Shown in pieces: positions 6,360 through 14,355 of a stretch of 64,000 nucleotides of DNA. The DNA comes from CADEDV01 sp964596345 (GTDB lineage: Bacteria > Bacteroidota > Bacteroidia > Chitinophagales > Chitinophagaceae). The notes under the pieces were generated by a model. It saw only the letters and a list, made by a program, of their open reading frames with translations, had not been told where the DNA came from and ran no database searches. The DNA lies in NCBI GenBank assembly GCA_964596345.1, contig CAZQSZ010000005.1:186001-250000 (forward strand), read 5' to 3'. How positions within the stretch are numbered: the stretch's first letter is position 1; each line of letters opens with the position of its first letter. A program made the position numbers and the translations under genes.

Positions 6360-8751
6360 AAATCTGAAAGAACTCAGTGCCAATTATTTTTTATTTGAAA
6401 TCGTTGGCTTAACAGCGTCTTCCGATGAGGAGAACGATGATTTTGATATCAATGTGCAGTATATCAAAAAGAGTTTGTCCTATAAACTAAAGCATCCGGT
6501 GACCATCATCACCAGGGATAAAAAACCCGTGCTGGTGATACGGGCAGAGACAGAAATAGTCAATCAACTTCCGCAGGAATTTAAAGTGAAGCATGGGGAT
6601 GTTGTTCATTTTCGCAAGATTGAGCAACCTTTCTCCCTTGATTTCGTTAACTATACTCCTTCTACCAGAGACATCATTTCCCGTTTTATACAATTTGATA
6701 CACAATCGGAGTTAAACAAGTATGAGGGCTTGTGGCAGCCTGGCTCCGGCGATGGATTTTTTAATATTACTGCTAAGGTGCAGAAAGAGCATGTGGGAAT
6801 CTTTACCGGGTTTTATTCCCGGGTACTTGAACTTCCGGGGAAAGGATTTGGATTTGCCATTGATATCACCAAAAAGTATATTGCCACCAGACCCTTACGT
6901 TACCATTGGACTCGGGAACAATTTCAGAAGCAGCGTATCGATAAGTCACATTTTGTTTATCAGTATGGCAACAAGCGGTATGAAATAAAGCCCAAGCAAC
7001 TGAGTGACTTTACCGTTTCTCAGTACAAATTCGAACGGGAGTCAGATGGAAAAATGGTAACCTTACTGGAAGATATCCAGGAGAAATTTGGCCCATCGAT
7101 GCCGCCAGAAGTGGCGAATTTGCCGGATGATGCATCGGTATTGCTGTATAAAACCAATGATGGCCGGGAAAGGGCTGCGGTAGCTGCTTTATGTTACCGT
7201 GTATTTGATACAGAAGATCCTGTCGTGCAGCAGCTTCATTTCCATTCAATCATAAGGCCATTTGAAAGAAGAAGGCTGATTCGTATCATTCACAATAATT
7301 TTTTCGGTAAACTGATGTATGGCAGTATACCGCTTCGGGTCAATAAAATTCCGTTGCAGATAGATAAAATAAAATTCATCGCACCCGATATTCTTTTTGG
7401 AAATGAAGTGACGGTGTCCGTCCGGAACACCCCGGATGCGCAGGCGGTTACGATCGCGCAACTGGGTCAGAAACGTAAAGCCATGCTGGTCGATAAGGAT
7501 GCGGGTTTTTATACCAACCGTCCCTTTGAGACGCAGTATTACATTATCCCCCAGACGATCTACAATATGTTCGGGAATGATACTCAATTCCTCGGTAGCC
7601 TGAAGCAGGAAGTCAACAGGATGCACCCAACCGAAAGCGGATGGGACCCCATCGTTATTACCTATGATGACAGGGGCAAGAAAAATGCAGTGGCCATCGG
7701 TTTTGAGATATTACAGAAAATGGAAGAGCGAATAAAAAAAGGAAGCGGCGGTTATGCCGTTATCATGTTGCCTTCCGGTGTAGAAAAAGAAAAGCGTCAG
7801 CATGATGACCTGGCAGCGCTCGTAGTGTCGGAGTGCATCGATGAGTATAAAATAATGGCTTCTATTATGCATAGCGATACGCTCGAAGAGTGTTTCGCTT
7901 ACAACTCAAATAATGGACAACGTGCTTACTATGTTAAGCCACCACTGAAAGGAAAATATAAAGGGTATATCAGGGGAGTTGCCATTAACCAGGTGTTATT
8001 GAATAATGAGCGCTGGCCTTTTGTGCTTCATACACCTTTACATGCGGACCTGACCATCGGCATTGATGTGAAGCGGCATGTTGCAGGTTTTACTTTTATT
8101 GATAAATACTCTACAAATATTTTAACCAAGTGGGATAAGTCGGAGAACAGCGAGCGTTTGAGAGAGGGAAAAATCATCACTATGCTTACTAAATATATTG
8201 CTATACAAGCTCGTCATTCTACAGAACCGATCAATAAAATCGTTATTCACAGGGACGGCAGGTTGTTTTCGACAGAAAAGAAAGGTATTAAGAAAGCAAT
8301 TGAAATCTTGCAAACGAAGGGGTCGTTACCGGCTGATGTTTCGGTTAGCCTGGTTGAAATTCCCAAGCATTCTATTATCCAATTACGATTGTTTGAAGTA
8401 TTGAACGAATATGAAGTGTTGCAAGAAATGGATGATAATGGCAGTACGTTAAACCCGGAGATCGGTTCGTGGATGCCGATCAATGACGGGGAAGCTTTTC
8501 TTTGCAGCACAGGCCGGGAGTATGAACACGATGGAAGTTCGAATCCCCTGTATGTGAAATATCTTTCCGGATCATTAAGCCTTGCGCAAATAATGGAGGA
8601 CATTTATTTTCTTACTTGTTTGCCGTATACCAAACCTGATGATTGTTCGCGCTATCCATTGACCATAAAAATAACTGACAGGCGGATCAATATTCTGGGC
8701 GGTTCTTATGACCTGGAGCAGCTCGATATTTTAAAAGCAGTTCATTCCTAA
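6310..8751 (+). CDS. ago: long prokaryotic Argonaute, catalytic tetrad apparently intact
   Basis: An 813-residue protein from ATG 6310; an earlier in-frame ATG at 6277 would lengthen it by 11 residues and the overlap to 83 bp. The N domain covers roughly residues 1-180 and a PAZ-like segment follows, ending in DDASVLLYKTNDG and AALCYRVFD near 290. MID and PIWI follow. PIWI residues are D586 (IGIDVKRHVAGF), a candidate glutamate finger E615 or E619, D649 (IHRDGR) and D790 (KITDRR), giving a likely DEDD set, so guide-directed cleavage is plausible. The usual MID 5'-phosphate pocket motif could not be aligned with confidence. It differs from short pAgos, which lack PAZ. Whether guide and target are DNA or RNA cannot be told from sequence. 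Confidence 0.85.
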   Translation: MKYTEQKRYETNIFSIENLKELSANYFLFEIVGLTASSDEENDDFDINVQYIKKSLSYKLKHPVTIITRDKKPVLVIRAETEIVNQLPQEFKVKHGDVVHFRKIEQPFSLDFVNYTPSTRDIISRFIQFDTQSELNKYEGLWQPGSGDGFFNITAKVQKEHVGIFTGFYSRVLELPGKGFGFAIDITKKYIATRPLRYHWTREQFQKQRIDKSHFVYQYGNKRYEIKPKQLSDFTVSQYKFERESDGKMVTLLEDIQEKFGPSMPPEVANLPDDASVLLYKTNDGRERAAVAALCYRVFDTEDPVVQQLHFHSIIRPFERRRLIRIIHNNFFGKLMYGSIPLRVNKIPLQIDKIKFIAPDILFGNEVTVSVRNTPDAQAVTIAQLGQKRKAMLVDKDAGFYTNRPFETQYYIIPQTIYNMFGNDTQFLGSLKQEVNRMHPTESGWDPIVITYDDRGKKNAVAIGFEILQKMEERIKKGSGGYAVIMLPSGVEKEKRQHDDLAALVVSECIDEYKIMASIMHSDTLEECFAYNSNNGQRAYYVKPPLKGKYKGYIRGVAINQVLLNNERWPFVLHTPLHADLTIGIDVKRHVAGFTFIDKYSTNILTKWDKSENSERLREGKIITMLTKYIAIQARHSTEPINKIVIHRDGRLFSTEKKGIKKAIEILQTKGSLPADVSVSLVEIPKHSIIQLRLFEVLNEYEVLQEMDDNGSTLNPEIGSWMPINDGEAFLCSTGREYEHDGSSNPLYVKYLSGSLSLAQIMEDIYFLTCLPYTKPDDCSRYPLTIKITDRRINILGGSYDLEQLDILKAVHS

Positions 8752-8768
8752 CCTTTAAACGAAATTAT

Positions 8769-9128
8769 ATGAGTCTAATAGGTCTTAATACCAATACATT
8801 CCGGGTAACAGGGAAATACCTGGATCTTTTGAACGATATACTGGTGAAAGCAAAGATCAGTCAAACCATTACAGATGGCAGGAAAGATCAACTAATGGAT
8901 TTCGTAAGCCAGGTCAGCAATATCGCTAATACACAGCCTCAGTTCCAATTGCTGGCCAGTATCATTGAACGAGAATTGAGATCGGAGAATAAGCAACCGG
9001 ACCAATTTTATACATCGTTACTCCAGGAAATTCAGCAGAACAGTATCGAAGCTATTCTGCCAAAAGTGTCATTGATTGCTGAGGCGCTGGAAGTGGAAAA
9101 TAGCGATGCATTATCAAAGATCAACTAA
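8769..9128 (+). CDS. small unknown protein of the Argonaute operon
   Basis: A 119-residue soluble, mostly helical protein (MSLIGLNTNTFRVTGKYLDL; QFQLLASIIERELRSE). It has no cysteines, no signal peptide, no membrane segment and no recognisable catalytic motif. It sits 17 bp after ago and 8 bp before the metallopeptidase, in the same direction, so it is almost certainly co-transcribed. It could be an adaptor or an inhibitor of a neighbour, but this is only positional inference. Confidence 0.7.
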   Translation: MSLIGLNTNTFRVTGKYLDLLNDILVKAKISQTITDGRKDQLMDFVSQVSNIANTQPQFQLLASIIERELRSENKQPDQFYTSLLQEIQQNSIEAILPKVSLIAEALEVENSDALSKIN

Positions 9129-9136
9129 GTGTCAGG

Positions 9137-10285
9137 ATGAAGAATTATATTAATGGTGCTATCAGAGAAGCAATCGGCAAAGGGAGAGCCCTTATGGCCA
9201 AGATACCAGGCGCCCGGGAACTCGGTCGTCATTTTACGTCGGTAGCCTCTATTGCCACCCGTGAAGTGGAACAACTGATCGAAGAGCTGGATTTTCTGTA
9301 CAATGATCCGGACTATAATGACGAACAAAATATCAAAGAAAAATTTTCAAAATTCAAGCACTTATCAGGACGGCTTTCAGAAATTGAGAACGTAGTTATT
9401 GCTGCTATGAGCCGCAAGTCTGATGATGACGAATTTGTTAATGAACTCGTGTATGATATTTGTACTGAAATTAATTACCCGTTACCCCACCCGGTAGCTT
9501 CCTGTCTTTCCCGTAAATATTATCATATTTATCCGGAATACAACCTGATCTGCATCCCGCTGCTGGAATCGCAGTTTATGTTGCATATCCCGGACATTTA
9601 CCATGAACTCGGTCATCCCTTACTGTCGGGTTCCGGCACGAATCCAAAGGTCGAAGCTTTTCAGCGCAATCTCGGTGCGTTCAATGTTGAAGTAAAAAAG
9701 TACTTTGATGAACACATTAAGTACAAGCAGCTGAATACCTCTGCGGACAGTGATCTTGACCAGATTTATGTGTGGAAGGAATCTTGGCTGGAGAACTGGT
9801 CTATTGAACTCTTTTGTGATTTGTTCGCGACCTTCACACTTGGTCCGGCTTATTTATGGTCGAACATTCACATGTGTGCCAAAATGTCCTGGGAAGTGTA
9901 TAAGCTTCCCACTTTTCAGAAAACATTACATCCGCCTGATGATGCGAGAATGAAAGCCATGTTTTATGGACTGGATGCGCTTGGTTTAACGGAGCAAACA
10001 AAAGAGATTGAAGTCAAATGGGAGGAATTTAAGCAAATTACTGGTCATAAAAAGACCCCGGAATACGCTATCGCCTTACCGGATAAACTCCTTAAACTGG
10101 CAGCGGAGTATTGCTATGTAGGAACTAAGGAAATTAAATGTGAATTAACCAGTGCGGGTTCTGAGAAAAAAGTAAATCAATTGCTGAACAACGCCTGGAA
10201 ACAGTTTTGGAATGATCCGGAAAATTTTCACGAATTTGAGAAGAAAGTATTGACTGAATTCAGTCAGGAACTACGAAAAAGCTAA
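9137..10285 (+). CDS. HELGH zinc metallopeptidase-like protein
   Basis: A 382-residue protein with the zinc motif H156-E157-L-G-H160 (IYHELGHPL) and a downstream E224-x3-D228 (WSIELFCDLFATFTLGPAY), the expected third ligand in gluzincin-type peptidases. There is no signal peptide or membrane span, so it should act in the cytoplasm. The N-terminal 140 residues are helical and match nothing I know. It may cleave the XRE repressor at the head of the operon, by analogy with ImmA and CapP, or be a toxic effector. It is larger than ImmA-type peptidases, which weakens the first idea. Confidence 0.75.
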   Translation: MKNYINGAIREAIGKGRALMAKIPGARELGRHFTSVASIATREVEQLIEELDFLYNDPDYNDEQNIKEKFSKFKHLSGRLSEIENVVIAAMSRKSDDDEFVNELVYDICTEINYPLPHPVASCLSRKYYHIYPEYNLICIPLLESQFMLHIPDIYHELGHPLLSGSGTNPKVEAFQRNLGAFNVEVKKYFDEHIKYKQLNTSADSDLDQIYVWKESWLENWSIELFCDLFATFTLGPAYLWSNIHMCAKMSWEVYKLPTFQKTLHPPDDARMKAMFYGLDALGLTEQTKEIEVKWEEFKQITGHKKTPEYAIALPDKLLKLAAEYCYVGTKEIKCELTSAGSEKKVNQLLNNAWKQFWNDPENFHEFEKKVLTEFSQELRKS

Positions 10286-10303
10286 TTTATTAAACCCCAT
10301 GCT

Positions 10304-10576
10304 ATGACACAAGATATGGATGCCAAGAAAGAGAAACTGATAAAGTATTTCGACCAGGCTGGAAACAATTATTGGAAAACAATCGATGAGATTGCTTCGC
10401 AAACCCAAATCGATCAGCATATGGTTATGAAAATAATTACATCCTCCGGTGATTTTGTCCGGTCATCTTACCGGATGAAAGCAGGTGAACCTTTATTTAC
10501 AACCCGGCGTATGTTCCGCAACAAAGCCCCCTTTACGGACAAACTCATTGGTGCATTTAAAAACAGAATCGATTAG
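10304..10576 (+). CDS. small winged-helix-like protein
   Basis: A 90-residue basic protein. NYWKTIDEIASQTQIDQHMV followed by a strand-like SSGDFVRSSYRM and GEPLFTTRRMF reads like a winged helix-turn-helix with a beta wing. It lies 18 bp after the metallopeptidase and 2 bp before the membrane protein gene. It may sense a ligand or bind DNA, but no family could be named with certainty. Confidence 0.6.
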   Translation: MTQDMDAKKEKLIKYFDQAGNNYWKTIDEIASQTQIDQHMVMKIITSSGDFVRSSYRMKAGEPLFTTRRMFRNKAPFTDKLIGAFKNRID

Positions 10577-10578
10577 TC

Positions 10579-10881
10579 ATGAGCATACCAGAACCAGTAC
10601 TGATATCCGGCTTAGGCGGCGCTGCTGTGCAGCTCCTTTATCTTATTGACGGCATGAAAGCGCCCAAAGACAGGCAGCCGGACTTTCGCTCTTTTTTATA
10701 TTACCTGAGTATCCTTTTTAATATCGCGCTCAGTGTCATTCTCGGATATGTGTACTTTGACAGTGATCAAAAGCTAAATAAGATTGTCTACTTTCATATT
10801 GGATTATCCGCACCTCTGATCCTGCGTACACTCGCTACTACTATTCCCGAAGTGGTACGCCCTCCACAAAACGACCAATAA
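10579..10881 (+). CDS. three-helix membrane protein of the Argonaute operon
   Basis: A 100-residue protein with three predicted membrane segments: about residues 6-24 (VLISGLGGAAVQLLYLI), 38-57 (FLYYLSILFNIALSVILGYV) and 69-88 (IVYFHIGLSAPLILRTLATT). A charged loop (KAPKDRQPDFRS) sits between the first two. Small multi-span proteins encoded next to nucleases in defence operons often are membrane effectors or anchors; that is inference. It is followed 9 bp later by the PIN gene. Confidence 0.6.
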   Translation: MSIPEPVLISGLGGAAVQLLYLIDGMKAPKDRQPDFRSFLYYLSILFNIALSVILGYVYFDSDQKLNKIVYFHIGLSAPLILRTLATTIPEVVRPPQNDQ

Positions 10882-10890
10882 GTAACTGGA

Positions 10891-12003
10891 ATGAAGGTCG
10901 TGTTAGATGCCAATATAATCATTGCAGATTTCTGGATGCGTTCTCCTGGCTTTAAAGTTCTTTTTGAGAATGCAAAGCAGGGAAATATCGAGTTGGCTGT
11001 TCCGCAAGTTGTATTGGATGAAGTGTTGAATAAATTTGAACAACGCCTGGAAAAATCAAGGAATGATATCAATAGTGAGAATACCCGGTTTGAGAAACTG
11101 GCAGATATGAACACCGGCATATCCATGTCCGATAAGCTGGTGGCAAAAGCAAAGGCGAAATATCATCGTCATTTTAAGAAAGTCATCAGCGATAACGAGA
11201 TTACCATCCTTCCTTATCCAACAACCAGTCATGCATACCTCGCTAAAAAAGCCATGCAGGGCAAAAAACCTTTTAACAGTAACGAAAAGGGATACCGTGA
11301 TAACCTGATATGGGAGAATGTCAAATCACTCATTACCGCTTCCGGACAAGAAGTTGCGGCAACACCTGAGTTAATTTTTATCAGCAATAATCACAATGAT
11401 TTTGCGGGGGACAATCACCAGTTACATGCTGAGCTGGAGCGGGAACTGGATGAGGAAGATCTTCGAAGCGATTCCATCGAAATATATTCCTCACTAGCGG
11501 CGTTCAACGATAAAATCGCAAAAATGTTCCTGGCGCAAGCCAATCAATTTACGGAGAGACTCCAGAAAAACGATTTTGATGACTTCGATCTGAAGACTGT
11601 CATAGATAAATTCCTGTTCAAGGATTTTCTTTATTCCAGCTTATACAATTATTATTTATTCGCTGGCTATGCAAATGATAGCCCAATGGTCAGCTCCTTT
11701 GATGATGATTATATATTTGATTCCATCGTGGCACGAAAATTAAACTCCCGTGAGTTTCTCGTGGATGTCAAAATGCAATTAGAAACGGAAATTGATTATT
11801 TTATTGACAAGTCCGAGTACCTGATGAATGATGGACTAAAGTTACATGTGATCGATGCAGCGTGGAATGACCATGTGGTGGCTGTCAGCGATACGGTAAC
11901 GTTGGAACTGGAGATATCCCTTATCATCAATTCCAAATTCGAATGCACCAGCATTGAGATCGCTAAAATAAATGGCGAGTACCTGGATAGCCCTGATTAT
12001 TGA
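10891..12003 (+). CDS. PIN-domain nuclease (DUF4935-like) with C-terminal extension
   Basis: A 370-residue protein. The PIN fold occupies residues 1-200. It has VVLDANIII with D6, VVLDEVLNKFE near residue 45 (acidic), GYRDNLIWENV near 135 and FISNNHNDFAGD near 170, giving the usual acidic metal-binding set. The large insertion between the acidic residues resembles DUF4935-type PIN proteins. The C-terminal 150 residues have an acidic helical part and a beta-rich end. PIN enzymes usually cut RNA. As the last gene of the Argonaute operon it could be the abortive effector; this is inference. Confidence 0.78.
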   Translation: MKVVLDANIIIADFWMRSPGFKVLFENAKQGNIELAVPQVVLDEVLNKFEQRLEKSRNDINSENTRFEKLADMNTGISMSDKLVAKAKAKYHRHFKKVISDNEITILPYPTTSHAYLAKKAMQGKKPFNSNEKGYRDNLIWENVKSLITASGQEVAATPELIFISNNHNDFAGDNHQLHAELERELDEEDLRSDSIEIYSSLAAFNDKIAKMFLAQANQFTERLQKNDFDDFDLKTVIDKFLFKDFLYSSLYNYYLFAGYANDSPMVSSFDDDYIFDSIVARKLNSREFLVDVKMQLETEIDYFIDKSEYLMNDGLKLHVIDAAWNDHVVAVSDTVTLELEISLIINSKFECTSIEIAKINGEYLDSPDY

Positions 12004-12035
12004 CCGGGTATTTTTCTTTCAATTAGTTTTTCCAG

Positions 12036-12056
12036 TTTTGCTTTACGTCAGCAAAA
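12036..12056. terminator. weak bidirectional hairpin between convergent genes
   Basis: TTTTGCT (12036-12042) pairs with AGCAAAA (12050-12056) across a 7-nt loop, with T-rich flanks read from either side. The stem is AT-rich, so it is a modest terminator at best. It lies between the stop of the PIN gene (12003) and the stop of the convergent gene (12077). Confidence 0.4.
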
Positions 12057-12076
12057 ACAAAGAAATCAGATGGTTC

Positions 12077-12811
12077 CTATGTGGGATTTGCGGCGAGAGG
12101 TCTCTTTTTCTTCTCTTTGTGTACGGTGTTGATGAAATGCACTCCGTTTACTTGTTCCAGGTAAAAAGAGAATTTTAGCCAGTAATTTTCGTTGAGCGAG
12201 ATACGCCCGATGAATCCTTTGGCGGTTTGTTCTTTTTCCTCCGGCATGTAGAAGGCTTTGATGGCCATCCCGATTATCTGATCCGGGCTGTGTATTTCAT
12301 TTATATCATTCCCGGTGGCCAGATTCGTTCCTTTATACGAAAAATGATCGAAGGCATGAAAGATGCCTCCTTCAAAATCAGGTTTCCCAGTTTTTGGATG
12401 CGGTTTAATCCCGCGAAACAGATCGATCCGCAGGACCTGGTCCTGTATCACACCGTCCTTGTTTTCCATTACGAAACCAAACTGTTCATTTTGCAGGAAT
12501 TCAGCATGTCGTTGCGTATTATCGAAAGTGGGTTCAATCAAACGGATAGCTTCAATCACATCCAAGGCATCGTCGGTACCGAAGCGTTCAGGATATTTCG
12601 TGATGGCTTCCAACAATACGTTCTTCATTATGATATGCCGGAATACATTTGGTGCCGGAACATAAAATATCCTTCCTTTTATTGGATAAATTGTATAATT
12701 CTGGTAGGGAAAGCCAGTCTTGGCCATTTCTTTTTTTTCGTGATCCATCAGGCCGAGGGATTTTTTTTCTAACATTGCCTGTGCGGCCAGGTAATCATTC
12801 CATTCCATCAT
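12077..12811 (-). CDS. hypothetical protein
   Basis: A 244-residue soluble protein from the first in-frame ATG, at 12811; a second ATG follows at once, and an upstream TTG at 12835 is a weaker choice. Visible pieces are GRIFYVPAPNVFRHIIMKNV, a conserved-looking GGIFHAFDHFSYKG and GVHFINTVHKEKKKRP. The His-rich C-terminal half could be a nuclease or transferase active site, but I recognise no family. It is convergent to the Argonaute operon and so not part of its transcript. Confidence 0.6.
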   Translation of the reverse strand: MMEWNDYLAAQAMLEKKSLGLMDHEKKEMAKTGFPYQNYTIYPIKGRIFYVPAPNVFRHIIMKNVLLEAITKYPERFGTDDALDVIEAIRLIEPTFDNTQRHAEFLQNEQFGFVMENKDGVIQDQVLRIDLFRGIKPHPKTGKPDFEGGIFHAFDHFSYKGTNLATGNDINEIHSPDQIIGMAIKAFYMPEEKEQTAKGFIGRISLNENYWLKFSFYLEQVNGVHFINTVHKEKKKRPLAANPT

Positions 12812-13004
12812 AGCAAATAGTTTCAGATTAAACAATTCTTTGCATCGTTTGGTTGACTAAGCTGTTGCAAATCCATACAAGCCTCTATAGTTTCCTGTCA
12901 ATCTTCACTTTAGATTTGTTTTGATGCAGCATTTATTATTCTATATTCGTCATAACAAATGTTAGCTTTTCCTTATTTTAGTCCCGTGAGCTTTCAACCG
13001 TCCA

Positions 13005-13235
13005 TTGCAAGAACATTCATCATACGAGGAAAAAGACCTGCTGTTGCAGGTAGCGGAAGGCGGCGAAACCGCCTTCCGGGAACTGTTTTACCAGTACCGT
13101 CCCCGCCTGATCGCTTTTGTACTGGGTCTTTCTAAAAGAGAGCAATCTGCTGAAGACGTTGTCCATGACATTTTTCTTGACCTCTGGAAAAACAGGGAAC
13201 TGCTCCCGGAAATACCGTATTTCAAAAGTCACTAA
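13005..13235 (+). pseudogene. truncated ECF sigma factor
   Basis: A 76-residue frame with the sigma-70 region 2 of an ECF factor (LLLQVAEGGETAFRELFYQY, EDVVHDIFLDLWKNRELLPE). It ends at PYFKSH, exactly where the linker to region 4 should begin. ECF factors are normally about 180-200 residues, so region 4, which reads the -35 element, is missing. The start used here is a TTG at 13005. The minus-strand AbiE operon begins 17 bp after the stop, and no region 4 remnant is seen on its far side, so a recombination event probably replaced the 3' half. Confidence 0.75.
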
Positions 13236-13251
13236 ATATTACACTCGTCGC

Positions 13252-14355
13252 TCAAAATAAATCAACAGTGACCTGCATTTCTCCCGAGACTGCTTGAAAG
13301 GAAATTTGCGGGTGGAGGATGTCACTGATTGCCCCGGCGTCAATTTCAAACTCGTTCCTGTCATCTGCCACAAACCAACTGTAATGCTGACCGGTAGCGC
13401 TGTGTACTTTTACATTAAAATTTCCTTTTGCGAATGTTAAACGGATATTCCTGCCATATACCAACGGTTGTTGCACTGACCACTGTTTATTGAAAGATAC
13501 GCGCTGTATAAACTTAATTTTCCTAATAAGGTCATGAAAATATCCAGGGGACCAAATCTCCATTACCTTCTCCTCGCGGATAAAAGGCCGCACATCCGCT
13601 TTGATACTATCAAAGGATACCGCATCGATTTTTTCATCGAGCAGTTGCATGACATTAGCTTCAGCAATAACCGGAGCCGGCCAGTCACCGCTATCGAAGG
13701 CCCGCGACCCAAGGTGCACCAGGTTCAGGGGAATTCCTTTTCGGATATACCATTCCATGTCGAACCAGTCCCGTCCCTTCACTCTTCCTTTCCATTTCCT
13801 GAATAGCAGGGCGTGCATTTTCCCTGCAAACAGATCCGGCAGTGTGAAGCATTTCACATAAAATGAAAAAGGTTTCAGCAATAGTTTTTCCTCTGTTGTA
13901 AAATCAAGCGGCGGCCGTGTGTCCACTTCGATCTTAATTTTAATTGCTGGCCGCATCTTTACTGATTCCTGCGGCATGATTTCCTTAATTACCAACTCTT
14001 TCCAGGTTGTATCCGGCTTCAAAAAAGCGGAGTCCACTTTTGTGTCCTTTTTTTTATTTTTTTCCTCCACGCTGACTGTCACCCCAAGTGCTTTAAACTC
14101 TGCTTCAATGCCCCGGAGATATGGTTCCAGCGAAAAGTTATCACTTGCTGCGAGCAAAGAAAAATCCAGGTCTTCCGAAAACCGGGGAAGCCCCTGGAAG
14201 ATGCGGAGTGCCGTACCTCCATAGAAGGCCGCTTTCTCAAAAAAGCCACTACGCTGTAACCCTGCCAGCGCGATTTCCTGCATGATCTCGCGCAATGCCT
14301 GCTCAGCATCGCTTTGCGTTGCTGGCTTATATTCTTCCAGCCATTCCTTTATCAT
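13252..14355 (-). CDS. abiEii: AbiEii-family nucleotidyltransferase toxin
   Basis: A 367-residue protein of the AbiEii/AbiGii family. The nucleotidyltransferase core is FYGGTALRIFQGLPRFSEDLDFSLL near residues 44-68, with GGTALR and the metal-binding DLDF. A second lysine/aspartate cluster lies near RKWKGRVKGRDWFDMEWYI. These toxins transfer nucleotides to target RNA (tRNA in the MenT relatives) and block translation, aborting phage infection. It overlaps the antitoxin gene by 4 bp and is downstream of it, the standard order. Confidence 0.85.
   Translation of the reverse strand: MIKEWLEEYKPATQSDAEQALREIMQEIALAGLQRSGFFEKAAFYGGTALRIFQGLPRFSEDLDFSLLAASDNFSLEPYLRGIEAEFKALGVTVSVEEKNKKKDTKVDSAFLKPDTTWKELVIKEIMPQESVKMRPAIKIKIEVDTRPPLDFTTEEKLLLKPFSFYVKCFTLPDLFAGKMHALLFRKWKGRVKGRDWFDMEWYIRKGIPLNLVHLGSRAFDSGDWPAPVIAEANVMQLLDEKIDAVSFDSIKADVRPFIREEKVMEIWSPGYFHDLIRKIKFIQRVSFNKQWSVQQPLVYGRNIRLTFAKGNFNVKVHSATGQHYSWFVADDRNEFEIDAGAISDILHPQISFQAVSGEMQVTVDLF

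Noticed and set aside
6310..8751. PIWI-RE family assignment for the Argonaute
   Set aside because: The expected DinG-type helicase partner is absent, and the PIWI part keeps the classic D, D, D positions instead of the R and E pattern.
2854..12003. CRISPR array near the Cas4-like nuclease
   Set aside because: No direct repeats of 25-40 bp with regular spacing were seen in the island or elsewhere in the window.
12227..12772. 181-codon plus-strand ORF
   Set aside because: It lies antisense to the minus-strand hypothetical gene and has the phenylalanine/isoleucine-rich look of a shadow frame.
12077..12811. Including this unknown gene in the Argonaute operon
   Set aside because: It is on the opposite strand, convergent, with a hairpin between it and the PIN gene.
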